Below, one piece after another: positions 56,790-64,000 of a DNA stretch of 64,000 nucleotides (position 1 is its first letter; the number at the start of each line of letters is the position of its first letter). Both the position numbers and the translations under genes were made by a program. The stretch is taken from assembly GCA_963711315.1 (NCBI GenBank), contig CAVQDQ010000001.1, positions 62,001 to 126,000 of the forward strand, written 5' to 3'. The stretch is from PALSA-612 sp963711315 (GTDB taxonomy: Bacteria > Actinomycetota > Thermoleophilia > Gaiellales > Gaiellaceae). A model generated the notes under the pieces. That model ran no database searches and was not told where the DNA came from. It saw only the letters and a list, made by a program, of their open reading frames with translations.

Positions 56790-57941
56790 ATGGCAACGCA
56801 GTCGGTAGAGCGGTTCGAGACGGTTATCGTCGGCGGCGGTCAGGCCGGCCTTGCGACGGGCTACCACCTGGCGCAGCGGAACGCGTCCTTCGTGATCCTG
56901 GACGCTGGTGAGCGGATCGGCGACTCGTGGCGGAGGCGCTGGGACTCGCTGCACCTTTACTCGCCGGCGAGCTACGACGGGCTTCCGGGCTTGCGGTTCC
57001 CGGGGCGACGCGCATCCTTTCCCACGGCGCACGAAATGGCCGACTACCTCGAGTCGTACGCAGCTCGCTTCGAGCTACCCGTCCGCGCGAGCACGGCCGT
57101 GGACACGCTCACGAAGAACGGCGAGCGCTACATGTTGACGGCCGGTGCGACGACGTTCGAGGCGGACAACGTGGTCGTGGCGACAGGGGTCATGCAGAAG
57201 CCCGTGGTTCCAACCTTCGCCCCGGAGCTCGAGCCGCGCATCACGCAACTCCACTCGAGCGACTACCGCAACCTCTCGCAGCTTCAGGAGGGGCGCGTCC
57301 TGGTGGTCGGCGCGAGTCACTCGGGTGCCGACATCGCCCACGAGGCAGCTGCCGAGCACGAGACGATCCTCTCGGGAAGAGACACAGGCCAGATTCCCGC
57401 GTCGGTCGAGACTCGGCGCGGGCGACTCGGCTTCCGCGCACTCTTCTTCGTCGGCTCACACGTGCTGACGGCCGACACGCCGCTAGGTCGCAAGATGCGC
57501 CCGCACATCAGGCAGGGCGGTGCGCCGCTGCTGCGGTACCGGAAGAAGGATCTGCGCGCCGCTGGAGTCGAGCGCGTCTTGGCGCGGACCGTCGGCGTGC
57601 AGGACGGCCTGCCGATGCTCGACGACGGCCGCATCCTCGACGTACAGAACGTGATCTGGTGTACCGGCTTCCGTCACGACTACACGTGGATCAAGATCCC
57701 GCTCGAGCTGGGCGAGGACGGCTATCCCGTCCAGTACCGCGGCGCCGTCGACTCGGCGCCGGGCCTCTACTTCGTAGGGATGTTGTTCCTGCACTCGTTC
57801 GCGTCGATGCTCATCGCGGGCACGGGCAGAGATTCCGAGCGCGTAGCAGAGCACCTCGTCGCGCGGTCCTCGGAGGGACGCGCGCAGGCGGCCTCGAAGG
57901 CCCCCGCCGCGACGTTCGCTGAGAAGCGGGCCGCCTCGTGA
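56790..57941 (+). CDS. Flavin-containing monooxygenase / CzcO-like NAD(P)-binding oxidoreductase
   Basis: 383 residues with two dinucleotide folds: VIVGGGQAGLATGYHLAQR (FAD, residues 12-30) and VLVVGASHSGADIAHEA (NADPH, about 170), plus a YSPASYDGLPGLRFPG substrate-side block and the VIWCTGFRHDYTWI FAD-closing motif. These fit the YhhX/CzcO and Baeyer-Villiger-like flavoproteins; the strict FxGxxxHxxxWP fingerprint is not seen, so simple N- or S-oxygenation or oxidation of a small thiol/amine is more likely than Baeyer-Villiger chemistry. ATG 56790 follows a GAGGAGGACGAG site; the longer frame to 56694 has no support. Confidence 0.85.
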   Translation: MATQSVERFETVIVGGGQAGLATGYHLAQRNASFVILDAGERIGDSWRRRWDSLHLYSPASYDGLPGLRFPGRRASFPTAHEMADYLESYAARFELPVRASTAVDTLTKNGERYMLTAGATTFEADNVVVATGVMQKPVVPTFAPELEPRITQLHSSDYRNLSQLQEGRVLVVGASHSGADIAHEAAAEHETILSGRDTGQIPASVETRRGRLGFRALFFVGSHVLTADTPLGRKMRPHIRQGGAPLLRYRKKDLRAAGVERVLARTVGVQDGLPMLDDGRILDVQNVIWCTGFRHDYTWIKIPLELGEDGYPVQYRGAVDSAPGLYFVGMLFLHSFASMLIAGTGRDSERVAEHLVARSSEGRAQAASKAPAATFAEKRAAS

Positions 57942-58144
57942 GGGTACTGCGGAAGGAAGAAGCGGAGGTCGACGGCGACGAGGAGGCCGCCGGCTCGATC
58001 CTTGTCTGGAACGGCCTGGTGACGCGGATGCGACCCGTCGGCGTCGAGGCCGAGAATGCATCTCGTCTGGACGTCGAATCGGCGACGCGAGATCCCAACG
58101 GCTGTGTCGATCCACGCAGTTCTGGCGAAGAGCCCGGCTCTTAG
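57938..58144 (+). CDS. Doubtful 68-codon frame after the flavoprotein gene
   Basis: GTG 57938 overlaps the monooxygenase stop (GTGA). The product is short and acidic (KEEAEVDGDEEAAG), without a recognised domain. The opposite strand is also open here. The gap 57942-58163 otherwise holds nothing recognisable, and this frame may be chance. Confidence 0.25.
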   Translation: MRVLRKEEAEVDGDEEAAGSILVWNGLVTRMRPVGVEAENASRLDVESATRDPNGCVDPRSSGEEPGS

Positions 58145-58163
58145 CCCGCTACCGGGCCGAGCA

Positions 58164-59423
58164 TCAGCCTGCGCGGATCCGCGTCAGGTTCCGCTGGCCG
58201 CTTCCGTCCGCGTTCATGACGTAGACCTCGCCGTACCCGTCCCGCTTGCTGAGGAAGAGGATCTTCCTTCCATCGGGCGACCAGACGGGGTCGGTGTCGG
58301 GCGCCGGATTGCGCGTGAGGTTCCGCTGACGGCTGCCGTCGGCGTTCATGACGAGGATCTCCGAGTTGACGAGCCTGTCGCCCCACCCGACCCGCACGAA
58401 GAGGATCTTTCGCCCGTCCGGAGACCAGGCCGGTGCCGAAAAGGTTGTCCAGCCGCTCGAGACCGGGTTGCGCGTGAGCCTCGTGAGCCTCCGCAGTCCG
58501 GTGCCGTCGACGTTCACGACGTAGATCTCCCCGCTTCCGTCACGCAGGCTCCGGAAGCCAATCTTCCGGCTGTCGGGGGACCACGACAGGGAATCGCCGC
58601 CTCCTGGCCCCGGCGTGAGGTTGACGAGCCCGGTGCCGTCCGCGTTCATGACGTACAAGTCTTTGCCGCTGCCGAAGGCGAGCATGCGACCGTCGGGCGA
58701 CCAGGCGGCCCCTCCAGGCTTCGCGTGCCGCGTCAGCCGCTGCTGGCCGCTCCCGTCGGCGTTCATGACGTAGATCTCGGCTGAACCCGTGCGGTCGCTG
58801 ACGAAGGCGACCTTCCGACCGTCCGGAGACCACGTCGGAGCCGCACGGTTCTTGCTCACGCGCTGCCTCGACGAGACCTGCCGGTACCTCACGCCGCGAG
58901 CGAGCTTCCGCACGCCGGTTCCGTTCGCCTTCATGCCGTAGATCACGGTCGTGCCCGTGCATGCACCGCGCACGCCCGAGCAGGGGTTGACCTCGTAGGC
59001 GACTCTCCGCCAGTCGCGAGACCAGATCGGCGCGAGCTCCCGCCCCCACCGGCGCGTGAGGTTCTCCCTTCCCGTCCCGTCGGCGTTCATGATCCAGACT
59101 TCCGTCGGGCAGAAGCCCGCCGCTCCGGGCGCGCAGTCCGAGGTCACGAACGCGATCCTCCGCCCGTCGGATGACCACATCGGGGTACTGGCACTCCGGG
59201 CACTTCCGAAGAGGAGATCGCGCACCGCGAAGGCCGTCGTGGCGCCTACGGCGACCACCAGCGCCGCAGCGAGCACGACGACCCGACGCCGACCGAGCCA
59301 CCGCGGCCGCTCCTGTGGGACGGCCGGCGCGCTCGCGATCTCGGAAAGCAGGTGCTGCCTGCGCGTGGCCAGCCGTCCGGCCGGGAGGTCGCGAGCAACA
59401 GGGATCGAACGGGCACGTGTCAC
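58164..59423 (-). CDS. Membrane-anchored PD40 (TolB-like) beta-propeller protein, partner of an ECF sigma factor
   Basis: 419 residues: about 46 cytosolic residues, one TM helix (47-67), then an extracytoplasmic beta-propeller with seven PD40 blades of the pattern VMNADGSGxxxLTR...W SPDGRKIAF, interrupted by a cysteine-containing insertion in the second blade (NPCSG...ACTG). The ATG at 59423 overlaps the stop of the sigma factor by four bases, the position of an anti-sigma factor. The N-terminal tail has no ZAS zinc motif. A binding partner for the propeller (peptidoglycan, drug or protein) is unknown. Confidence 0.85.
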   Translation of the reverse strand: MTRARSIPVARDLPAGRLATRRQHLLSEIASAPAVPQERPRWLGRRRVVVLAAALVVAVGATTAFAVRDLLFGSARSASTPMWSSDGRRIAFVTSDCAPGAAGFCPTEVWIMNADGTGRENLTRRWGRELAPIWSRDWRRVAYEVNPCSGVRGACTGTTVIYGMKANGTGVRKLARGVRYRQVSSRQRVSKNRAAPTWSPDGRKVAFVSDRTGSAEIYVMNADGSGQQRLTRHAKPGGAAWSPDGRMLAFGSGKDLYVMNADGTGLVNLTPGPGGGDSLSWSPDSRKIGFRSLRDGSGEIYVVNVDGTGLRRLTRLTRNPVSSGWTTFSAPAWSPDGRKILFVRVGWGDRLVNSEILVMNADGSRQRNLTRNPAPDTDPVWSPDGRKILFLSKRDGYGEVYVMNADGSGQRNLTRIRAG

Positions 59424-60073
59424 GGCTTTGCTGGCTTCTCGACGATCTGAATCTTCACTTCTTCATGTCCGCGGGAAGCGTCGAGTTCCCGCAAGCGGCC
59501 GCGTGCGCGTGACAGGCGAGAGCGCACCGTCCCGACCGGTACCCCCAGCGCGACAGCGGCGTCCTCGTAGCTGAGCTCGGACCAGGCGCAGAGCGCGAAG
59601 ACGTCCTGCTCTCGGCGTGGCAGACGCGCGAGCATCGCGAGTGCGCGCTCCATCAACCGCTCGTCGTCGACTCGCCCGTCGCTGTCGTCCGCGAAGCTCG
59701 GCGAACGCTCAGGCGCCGGGACGCGCTTCAGTGCGGCAGCGTAGCGCCGCTCGGCGCGACGCCGGTTGCGAACGACGTTCGTGGCGATCCCGTACAGCCA
59801 GGGGAGCTCTTTCCCCATCGGGAGCGGCTTGCTCCGCCGCCGCCACGCCTCGAGGAACACGATCGAGACGAGGTCCTCGGCGGCGGCCCAGTTCCCGACA
59901 TGCCGGAAGCAGTAGTTGTAGATCGCTCGCGCGTGTCGCTCGAAGAGCACGCCGAATGCATCTGCGTCACCGGCGCGCGCACGCGACCAGAGAACGGCGT
60001 CGTCGGGCTCCATTGCCCGTTCATGTCCGACCACGAGAGTCGGGTTCCCGACGAGGCCGTCGGCACGGTTCAC
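59420..60073 (-). CDS. ECF RNA polymerase sigma factor
   Basis: Sigma-70-type factor with region 2 (FGVLFERHARAIYNYCFRHVG, AEDLVSIVFLEAWRRR) and region 4 (LPRREQDVFALCAWSELSYEDAAVALGVPVGTVRSRLSRARG). The C-terminal ten residues are Lys-rich. The ATG at 60013 (EPDDAVLWSRARAGD) is the likelier start; the frame runs to 60073. It directs RNA polymerase to a set of stress or surface genes and is co-translated with the propeller protein, so the pair probably forms a sigma/anti-sigma module. Recognition sites are unknown. Confidence 0.9.
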   Translation of the reverse strand: MNRADGLVGNPTLVVGHERAMEPDDAVLWSRARAGDADAFGVLFERHARAIYNYCFRHVGNWAAAEDLVSIVFLEAWRRRSKPLPMGKELPWLYGIATNVVRNRRRAERRYAAALKRVPAPERSPSFADDSDGRVDDERLMERALAMLARLPRREQDVFALCAWSELSYEDAAVALGVPVGTVRSRLSRARGRLRELDASRGHEEVKIQIVEKPAKP

Positions 60074-60124
60074 ATCATGTGGTTTCTACGCCCTCTTGCT
60101 GAGAAATACCAGCCCAGGTTCTCC

Positions 60125-60694
60125 CTATTGCCTGTTCCGCTCGTAGACCAGGACGAGCACGCCGTCCGGGCCGACCGGCTTCGACTCGGTTAGCAGCCAG
60201 TCGGTCTTGTCGCTCGTCTCGCCGAACAGGCGCCGCCCGGTGCCGAGCACGACGGGAAAGACCATCAGGTGCAGCTCGTCGACGAGATCGTGCTCGAGCA
60301 GTTCCTGGACGAGCCGAAGGCTTCCGGGCACCTGGATGACCCCGCCGATCTCCTCCTTGAGCTTCGACACTTCCTCGGCGGCGCTGCCTCTTAGGACGGT
60401 CGTGTTGTTCCACTCCGGGTCTACGAGCGTCGAGGAGACGACATACTTCGGCATGGTGTTGAACTTGTCCGCGAACTCCCCCTCGCGATCGGGCCAGGCG
60501 CCGGCGAAGCTCTCGTAGGTGACGCGCCCGATCAGGAGCGCGTCGGTCTCCATCGTCTCGTCGAGCTTGAACTGGTTGCCATCGTCTCCGCGGTCGAAGG
60601 CAAAGCTCCAACCGGGGTACTTGAACTCTTCGCCACCGGGCGCCTGCATCACGCCGTCGAGCGACACGAACTCGGTGACCACCAACTTGCCCAT
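60125..60694 (-). CDS. Dihydrofolate-reductase-fold protein (RibD C-terminal-like)
   Basis: 189 residues of the YwjB/YyaP group of the RibD C-terminal/DHFR superfamily: KLVVTEFVSLDGVMQAPGG at the start, LLIGRVTYESFAGAWP, KYVVSSTL, IQVPGSLRLVQELLEHDLVDELHLMVFPVVLGTGRRLF. It is predicted to bind NADPH and reduce a pteridine- or pyrimidine-like substrate, which is not identified. No resistance role can be read from the sequence. An AGGGGTGCC-type ribosome site precedes the ATG. It stands alone just upstream of the sigma gene on the same strand. Confidence 0.88.
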   Translation of the reverse strand: MGKLVVTEFVSLDGVMQAPGGEEFKYPGWSFAFDRGDDGNQFKLDETMETDALLIGRVTYESFAGAWPDREGEFADKFNTMPKYVVSSTLVDPEWNNTTVLRGSAAEEVSKLKEEIGGVIQVPGSLRLVQELLEHDLVDELHLMVFPVVLGTGRRLFGETSDKTDWLLTESKPVGPDGVLVLVYERNRQ

Positions 60695-60772
60695 CTGGCA
60701 CCCCTCCGTCGTTGCTGTCGCGGAGTATGACCGTCTTGCGACCGAGAACTCATCGCTTGGGGCTGGTGCCTT

Positions 60773-60820
60773 GGCTTACAGGCCTGCTACCGGAAAGCCC
60801 CGCCAACGCGGGGCTTTCCT
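60773..60820. repeat. Second copy of the rnpB 3' end plus terminator hairpin
   Basis: The 17 bases 60773-60789 are identical to the last conserved part of rnpB (54959-54982 region: GGCTTACAGGCCTGCTA) and are again followed by a GC-rich hairpin with an AGCCCCGC stem (60792-60803 / 60808-60819, 12 bp, loop CAAC). It lies between the DHFR-like gene and the secreted-protein gene, and no other part of RNase P RNA is present. It is either an attachment-site duplication or a recruited terminator. Confidence 0.8.
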
Positions 60821-60845
60821 ACTTCCGGGCTTGTCGTGCAGCACG

Positions 60846-61340
60846 CTACGGAACGGTGAGGAAACCCTCGTAGCGCGCGTACCACGGGCTACCGAGGCCT
60901 ATGTGGGCACCTCGCCCCTTCCCGACGATTCCGGCGTACTGGCCGGTCCCCCGCACGACCTTCCAGGCGGTGACAGCGATGCCGTCATTCTCACCGTCCC
61001 CATTCCCGTCCCGCGCGAGATCGACCCACTCGTTCCGGTCTCGAATCGTGAGGGTTCCTCGCTTGCCGGTGAGTGTTATCCGACCGCCGTTATAGATCGT
61101 GACTCTCTGGCCGTCCCGCATCACCTCGTGTCCGGAGATACTCAGCAAGTCGTGGCTGATCGTGCCCGTGTCCCGCTTCAGTGGGCCGGCCTGCAGCGGG
61201 GTGAGCACGAACGTTTTCTGCGGCCACAGCTTCATGTCGATCGCCACGCGTTGCTTCGCCGCGGCAGGGCCGGCCGCGGCAATAGCGGTCAGCGTGACCG
61301 CCGCCGCGAGCGCGACGAGTGTGACCAATCGAGCTTTCAT
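60846..61340 (-). CDS. Secreted allene-oxide-cyclase-barrel-like protein, unknown function
   Basis: 164 residues from ATG 61340, set by an AGAGGAGA site just upstream; the frame open to 61409 overlaps the next gene. The N-terminus, KARLVTLVALAAAVTLTAIAAAGPAAA, is a signal peptide cleaved near residue 27. The mature part is beta-rich (GGRITLTGKRGTLTIRDRNEWVDL, WKVVRGTGQYAGIVGKGRGA), similar to small eight-strand barrels such as allene oxide cyclase or dirigent-like folds, which is tentative. It lies 37 bases downstream of the second propeller gene and is probably co-transcribed. Confidence 0.7.
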   Translation of the reverse strand: MKARLVTLVALAAAVTLTAIAAAGPAAAKQRVAIDMKLWPQKTFVLTPLQAGPLKRDTGTISHDLLSISGHEVMRDGQRVTIYNGGRITLTGKRGTLTIRDRNEWVDLARDGNGDGENDGIAVTAWKVVRGTGQYAGIVGKGRGAHIGLGSPWYARYEGFLTVP

Positions 61341-61377
61341 ACCATTCTCCTCTCGTAAGGGGTCATGTCCCTTCCGT

Positions 61378-62392
61378 CTATCTGGGCGACCAGGCAAACC
61401 TGTATTCATCTGCCCCCTGCGTCCGCGTCAGGTTCCGCTGGCCACTGCCGTCGGCGTTCATGACGTAGATGTCGACGTTGCCGGCGCCCGAGATCCGGAA
61501 GGCGATCATCCGCCCGTCCGGCGACCAGAGAGGCTGCCGCCCGAATCGCGTCAGCCGCCGCTGCCCGCTCCCGTCGGCGTTCATGACGAAGATCCCGCGC
61601 CCCCTATTGAAGGCGATCTTCCGCCCGTCGGGCGACCAGGCCGGACTGGGCCCGTTGTCACCGTCGGGGTCGACCGGCCTCCGCGTCAGGTTCCGCTGCC
61701 CGCTCCCGTCGGCGTTCATGACGTAGACGTCCCGGCCGTTGCGGTCGCCGCCCGTGAAGGCGATCTTCCGCCCGTCGGGCGACCAGACAGCACGCCCCGC
61801 GCCGTGCTCGCCGTTGCGCGTCAGGAGCCGCTTTCCGCTCCCGTCGGCGTTCATGACGTGGATGGGGCCGCCGCCATCGAAGACGATCTTCCGTCCGTCG
61901 GGCGACCAGGAAGGAAAGATGTCGGCCGCCGTGTTGCGCGTCAGCCTCCGCTGCCCGCTCCCATCGACATTCATGACGTAGATTTCGGGCGCGGGGGCCG
62001 ACCCGCCGAGCCTTGTGAACGCGATCTTCCGCCCGTCGGACGACCAGACCGCACCTTGGTTGAGTTCGTTGCGCGTGCGTGTCAGGTTCCGCTGCCCGCT
62101 TCCGTCGGCGTTCATGACAAAGATGTCGTCGTTGCCGTCGCGCCCCCTGCCGAAGGCGACCTTCCGCCCGTCGGGTGACCAGGCGTAGAGATGCGACGTG
62201 CTGCGCGTCAGGAGCCGCTTTCCGCTCCCGTCCGCGTTCATGACGTAGATCGCGTCATCGGACCCTCTGAAGGCGATCTTCGAGCTCGCTTGCGCCGAGT
62301 CCGTTGCCTGCCGAGACGCGGTGGCCGGCGCGGACGCGGCCCCGGAGCGGCGGCTAGCCCGACCGCGACGACGAGGCGCGTCGAGCTTTCAT
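61378..62392 (-). CDS. Secreted PD40 beta-propeller protein, frameshifted signal peptide
   Basis: About 335 residues. A start at ATG 62392 (KARR) followed by a LVVAVGLAAA run suggests a signal peptide, but two indels (about 62373 and 62325) are needed to join it to the propeller. From SSKIAFRGSDDAIYVMNADG onward the frame is intact: seven PD40 repeats, each about 42 residues (VMNADGSGQRNLTR...W SPDGRKIAF), forming one seven-bladed propeller with no TM helix. It is a soluble paralogue of the membrane-anchored propeller at 58.2-59.4 kb, minus the sigma-associated tail. Role unknown; a secreted ligand-binding or scavenging protein is plausible. Confidence 0.78.
61400..62250 (-). repeat. Tandem PD40 coding repeats
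   Basis: Seven direct repeats with a period of about 120-130 bases, each carrying a version of GTCGGCGTTCATGACG and CTTCCGCCCGTCGGGCGACC on the plus strand. They encode the propeller blades and are highly similar at DNA level, so recombination, slippage and misassembly are all likelier here than elsewhere. The same unit appears, more diverged, at 58190-59100. Confidence 0.85.
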
Positions 62393-62419
62393 ACGCCGGT
62401 GAGGACAGTGGGCCCTCTG

Positions 62420-63575
62420 TCATCCGCACACCGAGCACGTGATCTCGCCGTGTGGGAGGTACGGCTCGAACCACACGTAAGCCTCGCCCGGGTTCGAGCC
62501 CGGAGCTTCGATCCGGTAGTTCAGGCGGCTTGAACCATCTTCGTGGAACCCCGCATCGTCGAGTGCGACCGCGACCGCGCGCGCCTCATCCGTTGTCATG
62601 TCAGAGCAGTACTCGTACGAGGGACGGAAGTTGCCGGGCTCACCGAAGAGCGGGCCTTGCCTCAGCGGGGCGTCCCCGAGCAGGTCTCTGACCGCTGGTG
62701 GCAACAGCGCCAGGAGGCGGGACTGTTCGATCCGCTGGTCGGGCCGCCCTCCCCCATAACAGACGTCGTACTTCGACGCCACGTACGCCCTGACGTCTCT
62801 CTCCACCCACGCGCTCGCCGGGAGCCACGATCCCGGATCCGAGAGTCGCGCGTACAGTCGGTCGAGATCTCGCGCATGGTCGACGTAAACGAGCGTGCCG
62901 AGGCCCGCCACGACGATCGGTGTACTGAACGGAACCGTGATCGGTGCGTCGGGCGCCGGCTCCGGCGTCGGGAGCTGGCAGTCGCCGTTGGCGATCGCCT
63001 TCTCGCGGTCGCTTGGGCTTTGGCCCAGGGACAGGGTGGTTTGCCCGGCGGCGCCAACTCGTCCGGATCGCCGAAGTCTCCGGCCGCCGCGATCTCGGAG
63101 CGAAGGCGCTCGACGCCTTCGGGCGTGAGCCGCTGCTCGAGGAATCCGGTGGACAGAGGGTTCGCGCTCCCGGGACGGTCGGGTCCCCCCACGAGATCAG
63201 TCGCCCGTCGGCGTACACCCAAGCGCGGGTTCTACCGGTTCTAACGTTCGGGTTGGCAGCCCCAGCCCAAAAGGGTTGCCCGTTGGCAGACCAAAAGGCC
63301 CAGTACCAGATCTCGAGCTTTCCGCTAGCCGGGCTGCTCGGCGTCGCTCCTATTGGAGGCAGGCCGATGAAGCCAGTGCGGAGGACGAAGTCGCGTACGC
63401 TCCCGATCGCAGAGCCGGACACTACGGCGACGACGAGCGCTGTCGCAGCGACCGCGACCAGCCGCCGGCGACGTCGATGGTGCGCGCCCGAGCGGTTCAG
63501 GACGTCGTCCCAGTCAGCCGGGCCAGGCGCGGCGGGCAGTAGGCGATCGATGCTGGTACGGTCGAGATCGGTCAC
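62420..63575 (-). pseudogene. Membrane protein overlapping an ECF sigma gene (anti-sigma-like), two frameshifts
   Basis: About 385 residues after repair. The cytosolic N-terminus (SIDRLLPAAPGPADWDDVLNR) leads to one TM helix (about 38-60) and then VRDFVLRTGF, a juxtamembrane segment resembling VRDLLFG of the propeller protein at 58.2 kb. The extracytoplasmic part has WYWAFWSANGQPFWAG, then, after shifts near 63180 and 63015, LTPEGVERLRSEIAA and a final domain with five cysteines (DVCYGGG, YEYCSD, ITCSVCG). The ATG at 63575 overlaps the sigma-factor stop (ATGA). No zinc anti-sigma motif. It is probably the regulator of that sigma factor. Confidence 0.72.
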
Positions 63576-64000
63576 GTTCGTGCCTCCTCCAGGCGAGTGC
63601 GAAGCGCCGCGTGCGCGGCATTGAGAGTTGCGGCGACGGTTCCGGTCGTGATCCCGAGCGCCTCGCCGATCGCCGCGTAGTCGAGGTCCGCGTAGTAGCG
63701 GAGGAAGACAGCTGTCCGCTGCCGCTCCGGCAGGACCGCGAGGACAGCGTGCAGCTCGGCGTCATGCTCGGGACGGCCGTTCGAGGACGCCGGCTCGTCG
63801 TAAACGACCGGGACGCTCCGCCGCACGTCCGAACGTGCGGCGTTGAGCACGATGCGCCAGACCCATGCTTCAAGTGGACCTTCGCCCCGGAACGAGCGGC
63901 GCTTCCGCACGGCCGTGGCAAATGCCTCCTGCACTGCATCGCGGGCTCGTTCTGAGTCGCCGGTCACACTGGCCGCCACGCGCGCGAACACGTCGAAGCG
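63572..64000 (-). CDS. ECF RNA polymerase sigma factor (5' end outside window)
   Basis: The frame runs off the right edge, so the N-terminus is missing. Region 2 begins with RVAASVTGDSERARDAVQEAFATAVRKR and the LEAWVWRIVLNAARSDVRR promoter-melting helix; region 4 is LAVLPERQRTAVFLRYYADLDYAAIGEALGITTGTVAATLNAAHAALR. The spacing is normal for an ECF factor. The downstream gene overlaps by four bases, as for the other sigma/partner pair 3.5 kb away, so the two loci share their architecture though the sigma sequences differ clearly. Confidence 0.9.
   Translation of the reverse strand, partial: RFDVFARVAASVTGDSERARDAVQEAFATAVRKRRSFRGEGPLEAWVWRIVLNAARSDVRRSVPVVYDEPASSNGRPEHDAELHAVLAVLPERQRTAVFLRYYADLDYAAIGEALGITTGTVAATLNAAHAALRTRLEEART

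Noticed and set aside
61400..62250. Regular direct repeats that could be mistaken for a CRISPR array
   Set aside because: The repeats are in frame and encode PD40 blades; the spacers are coding and similar to each other.

Overview
The window is a 64 kb piece of a GC-rich bacterial chromosome with densely packed, often overlapping genes (ATGA, GTGA and TTGA stop-start overlaps), many GTG starts and strong GC bias at third codon positions. The gene families point to an actinobacterium: SARP/BTAD regulators, cyclase-AAA-TPR giants, DUF4389 and DUF4239 membrane proteins, a GAF/DevS-type two-component system, a fused MoaD-MoaE, a Gram-positive-type LexA box (CGAACACATGTTCG) and a class A RNase P RNA. 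The mix resembles uncultured soil or subsurface Thermoleophilia (Gaiellales-like). That placement is an inference from gene content, not a phylogeny. I see no rRNA, CRISPR array, integrase or transposase.

Layout. 1-8.2 kb is anaerobic/fermentative metabolism: tryptophanase (cut by the window edge), a P-type ATPase with Na/K-pump-like membrane motifs, and a pyruvate:ferredoxin oxidoreductase operon (gamma-delta fusion, alpha, beta, small partner). 8.2-12.7 kb holds a hydrolase, asparagine synthetase AsnA, an adenosine-specific kinase, a frameshifted DUF47 phosphate regulator, a 2TM protein and an alcohol dehydrogenase remnant. 12.7-24.4 kb is regulation and transport: a heavily frameshifted LuxR/AAA regulator, a PadR gene with its palindrome, EamA and MFS transporters, a SARP-hydrolase-cyclase fusion, a universal stress protein and a ZIP transporter. 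24.4-38 kb is signalling: a GNAT-acyl-CoA-synthetase, a histidine kinase/response regulator pair, a Ser/Thr kinase, a DUF4389 protein, a cyclase-AAA-TPR protein, a STAS protein and a nuclease.

38-46 kb carries purine nucleoside phosphorylase, SelA, an O-methyltransferase and SelB in one minus-strand run, then a D,D-carboxypeptidase, a LOG-family protein, a site-2 protease and molybdopterin synthase. 46-51 kb is one plus-strand operon: tandem GNAT, methylmalonyl-CoA mutase large subunit, a heme-c/copper monooxygenase and a glycosyltransferase. 51-55 kb is housekeeping: aquaporin, SecG, tRNA-Leu(GAG), LexA with its SOS box, a metallophosphoesterase and rnpB with its terminator. 55-64 kb is accessory: a LuxR regulator with a flavin monooxygenase, and two ECF sigma factors each overlapping a membrane-anchored partner, one of which is a beta-propeller with a secreted paralogue nearby.

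Two points govern how to read the annotation. First, more than 20 single-base frameshifts break otherwise well-conserved genes while neighbours are perfect. This looks more like uncorrected indels in the assembly than decay, so the broken genes are described across their full span. Second, the 3' end of rnpB plus its terminator is repeated 5.8 kb downstream, as if the segment between had been inserted at rnpB.
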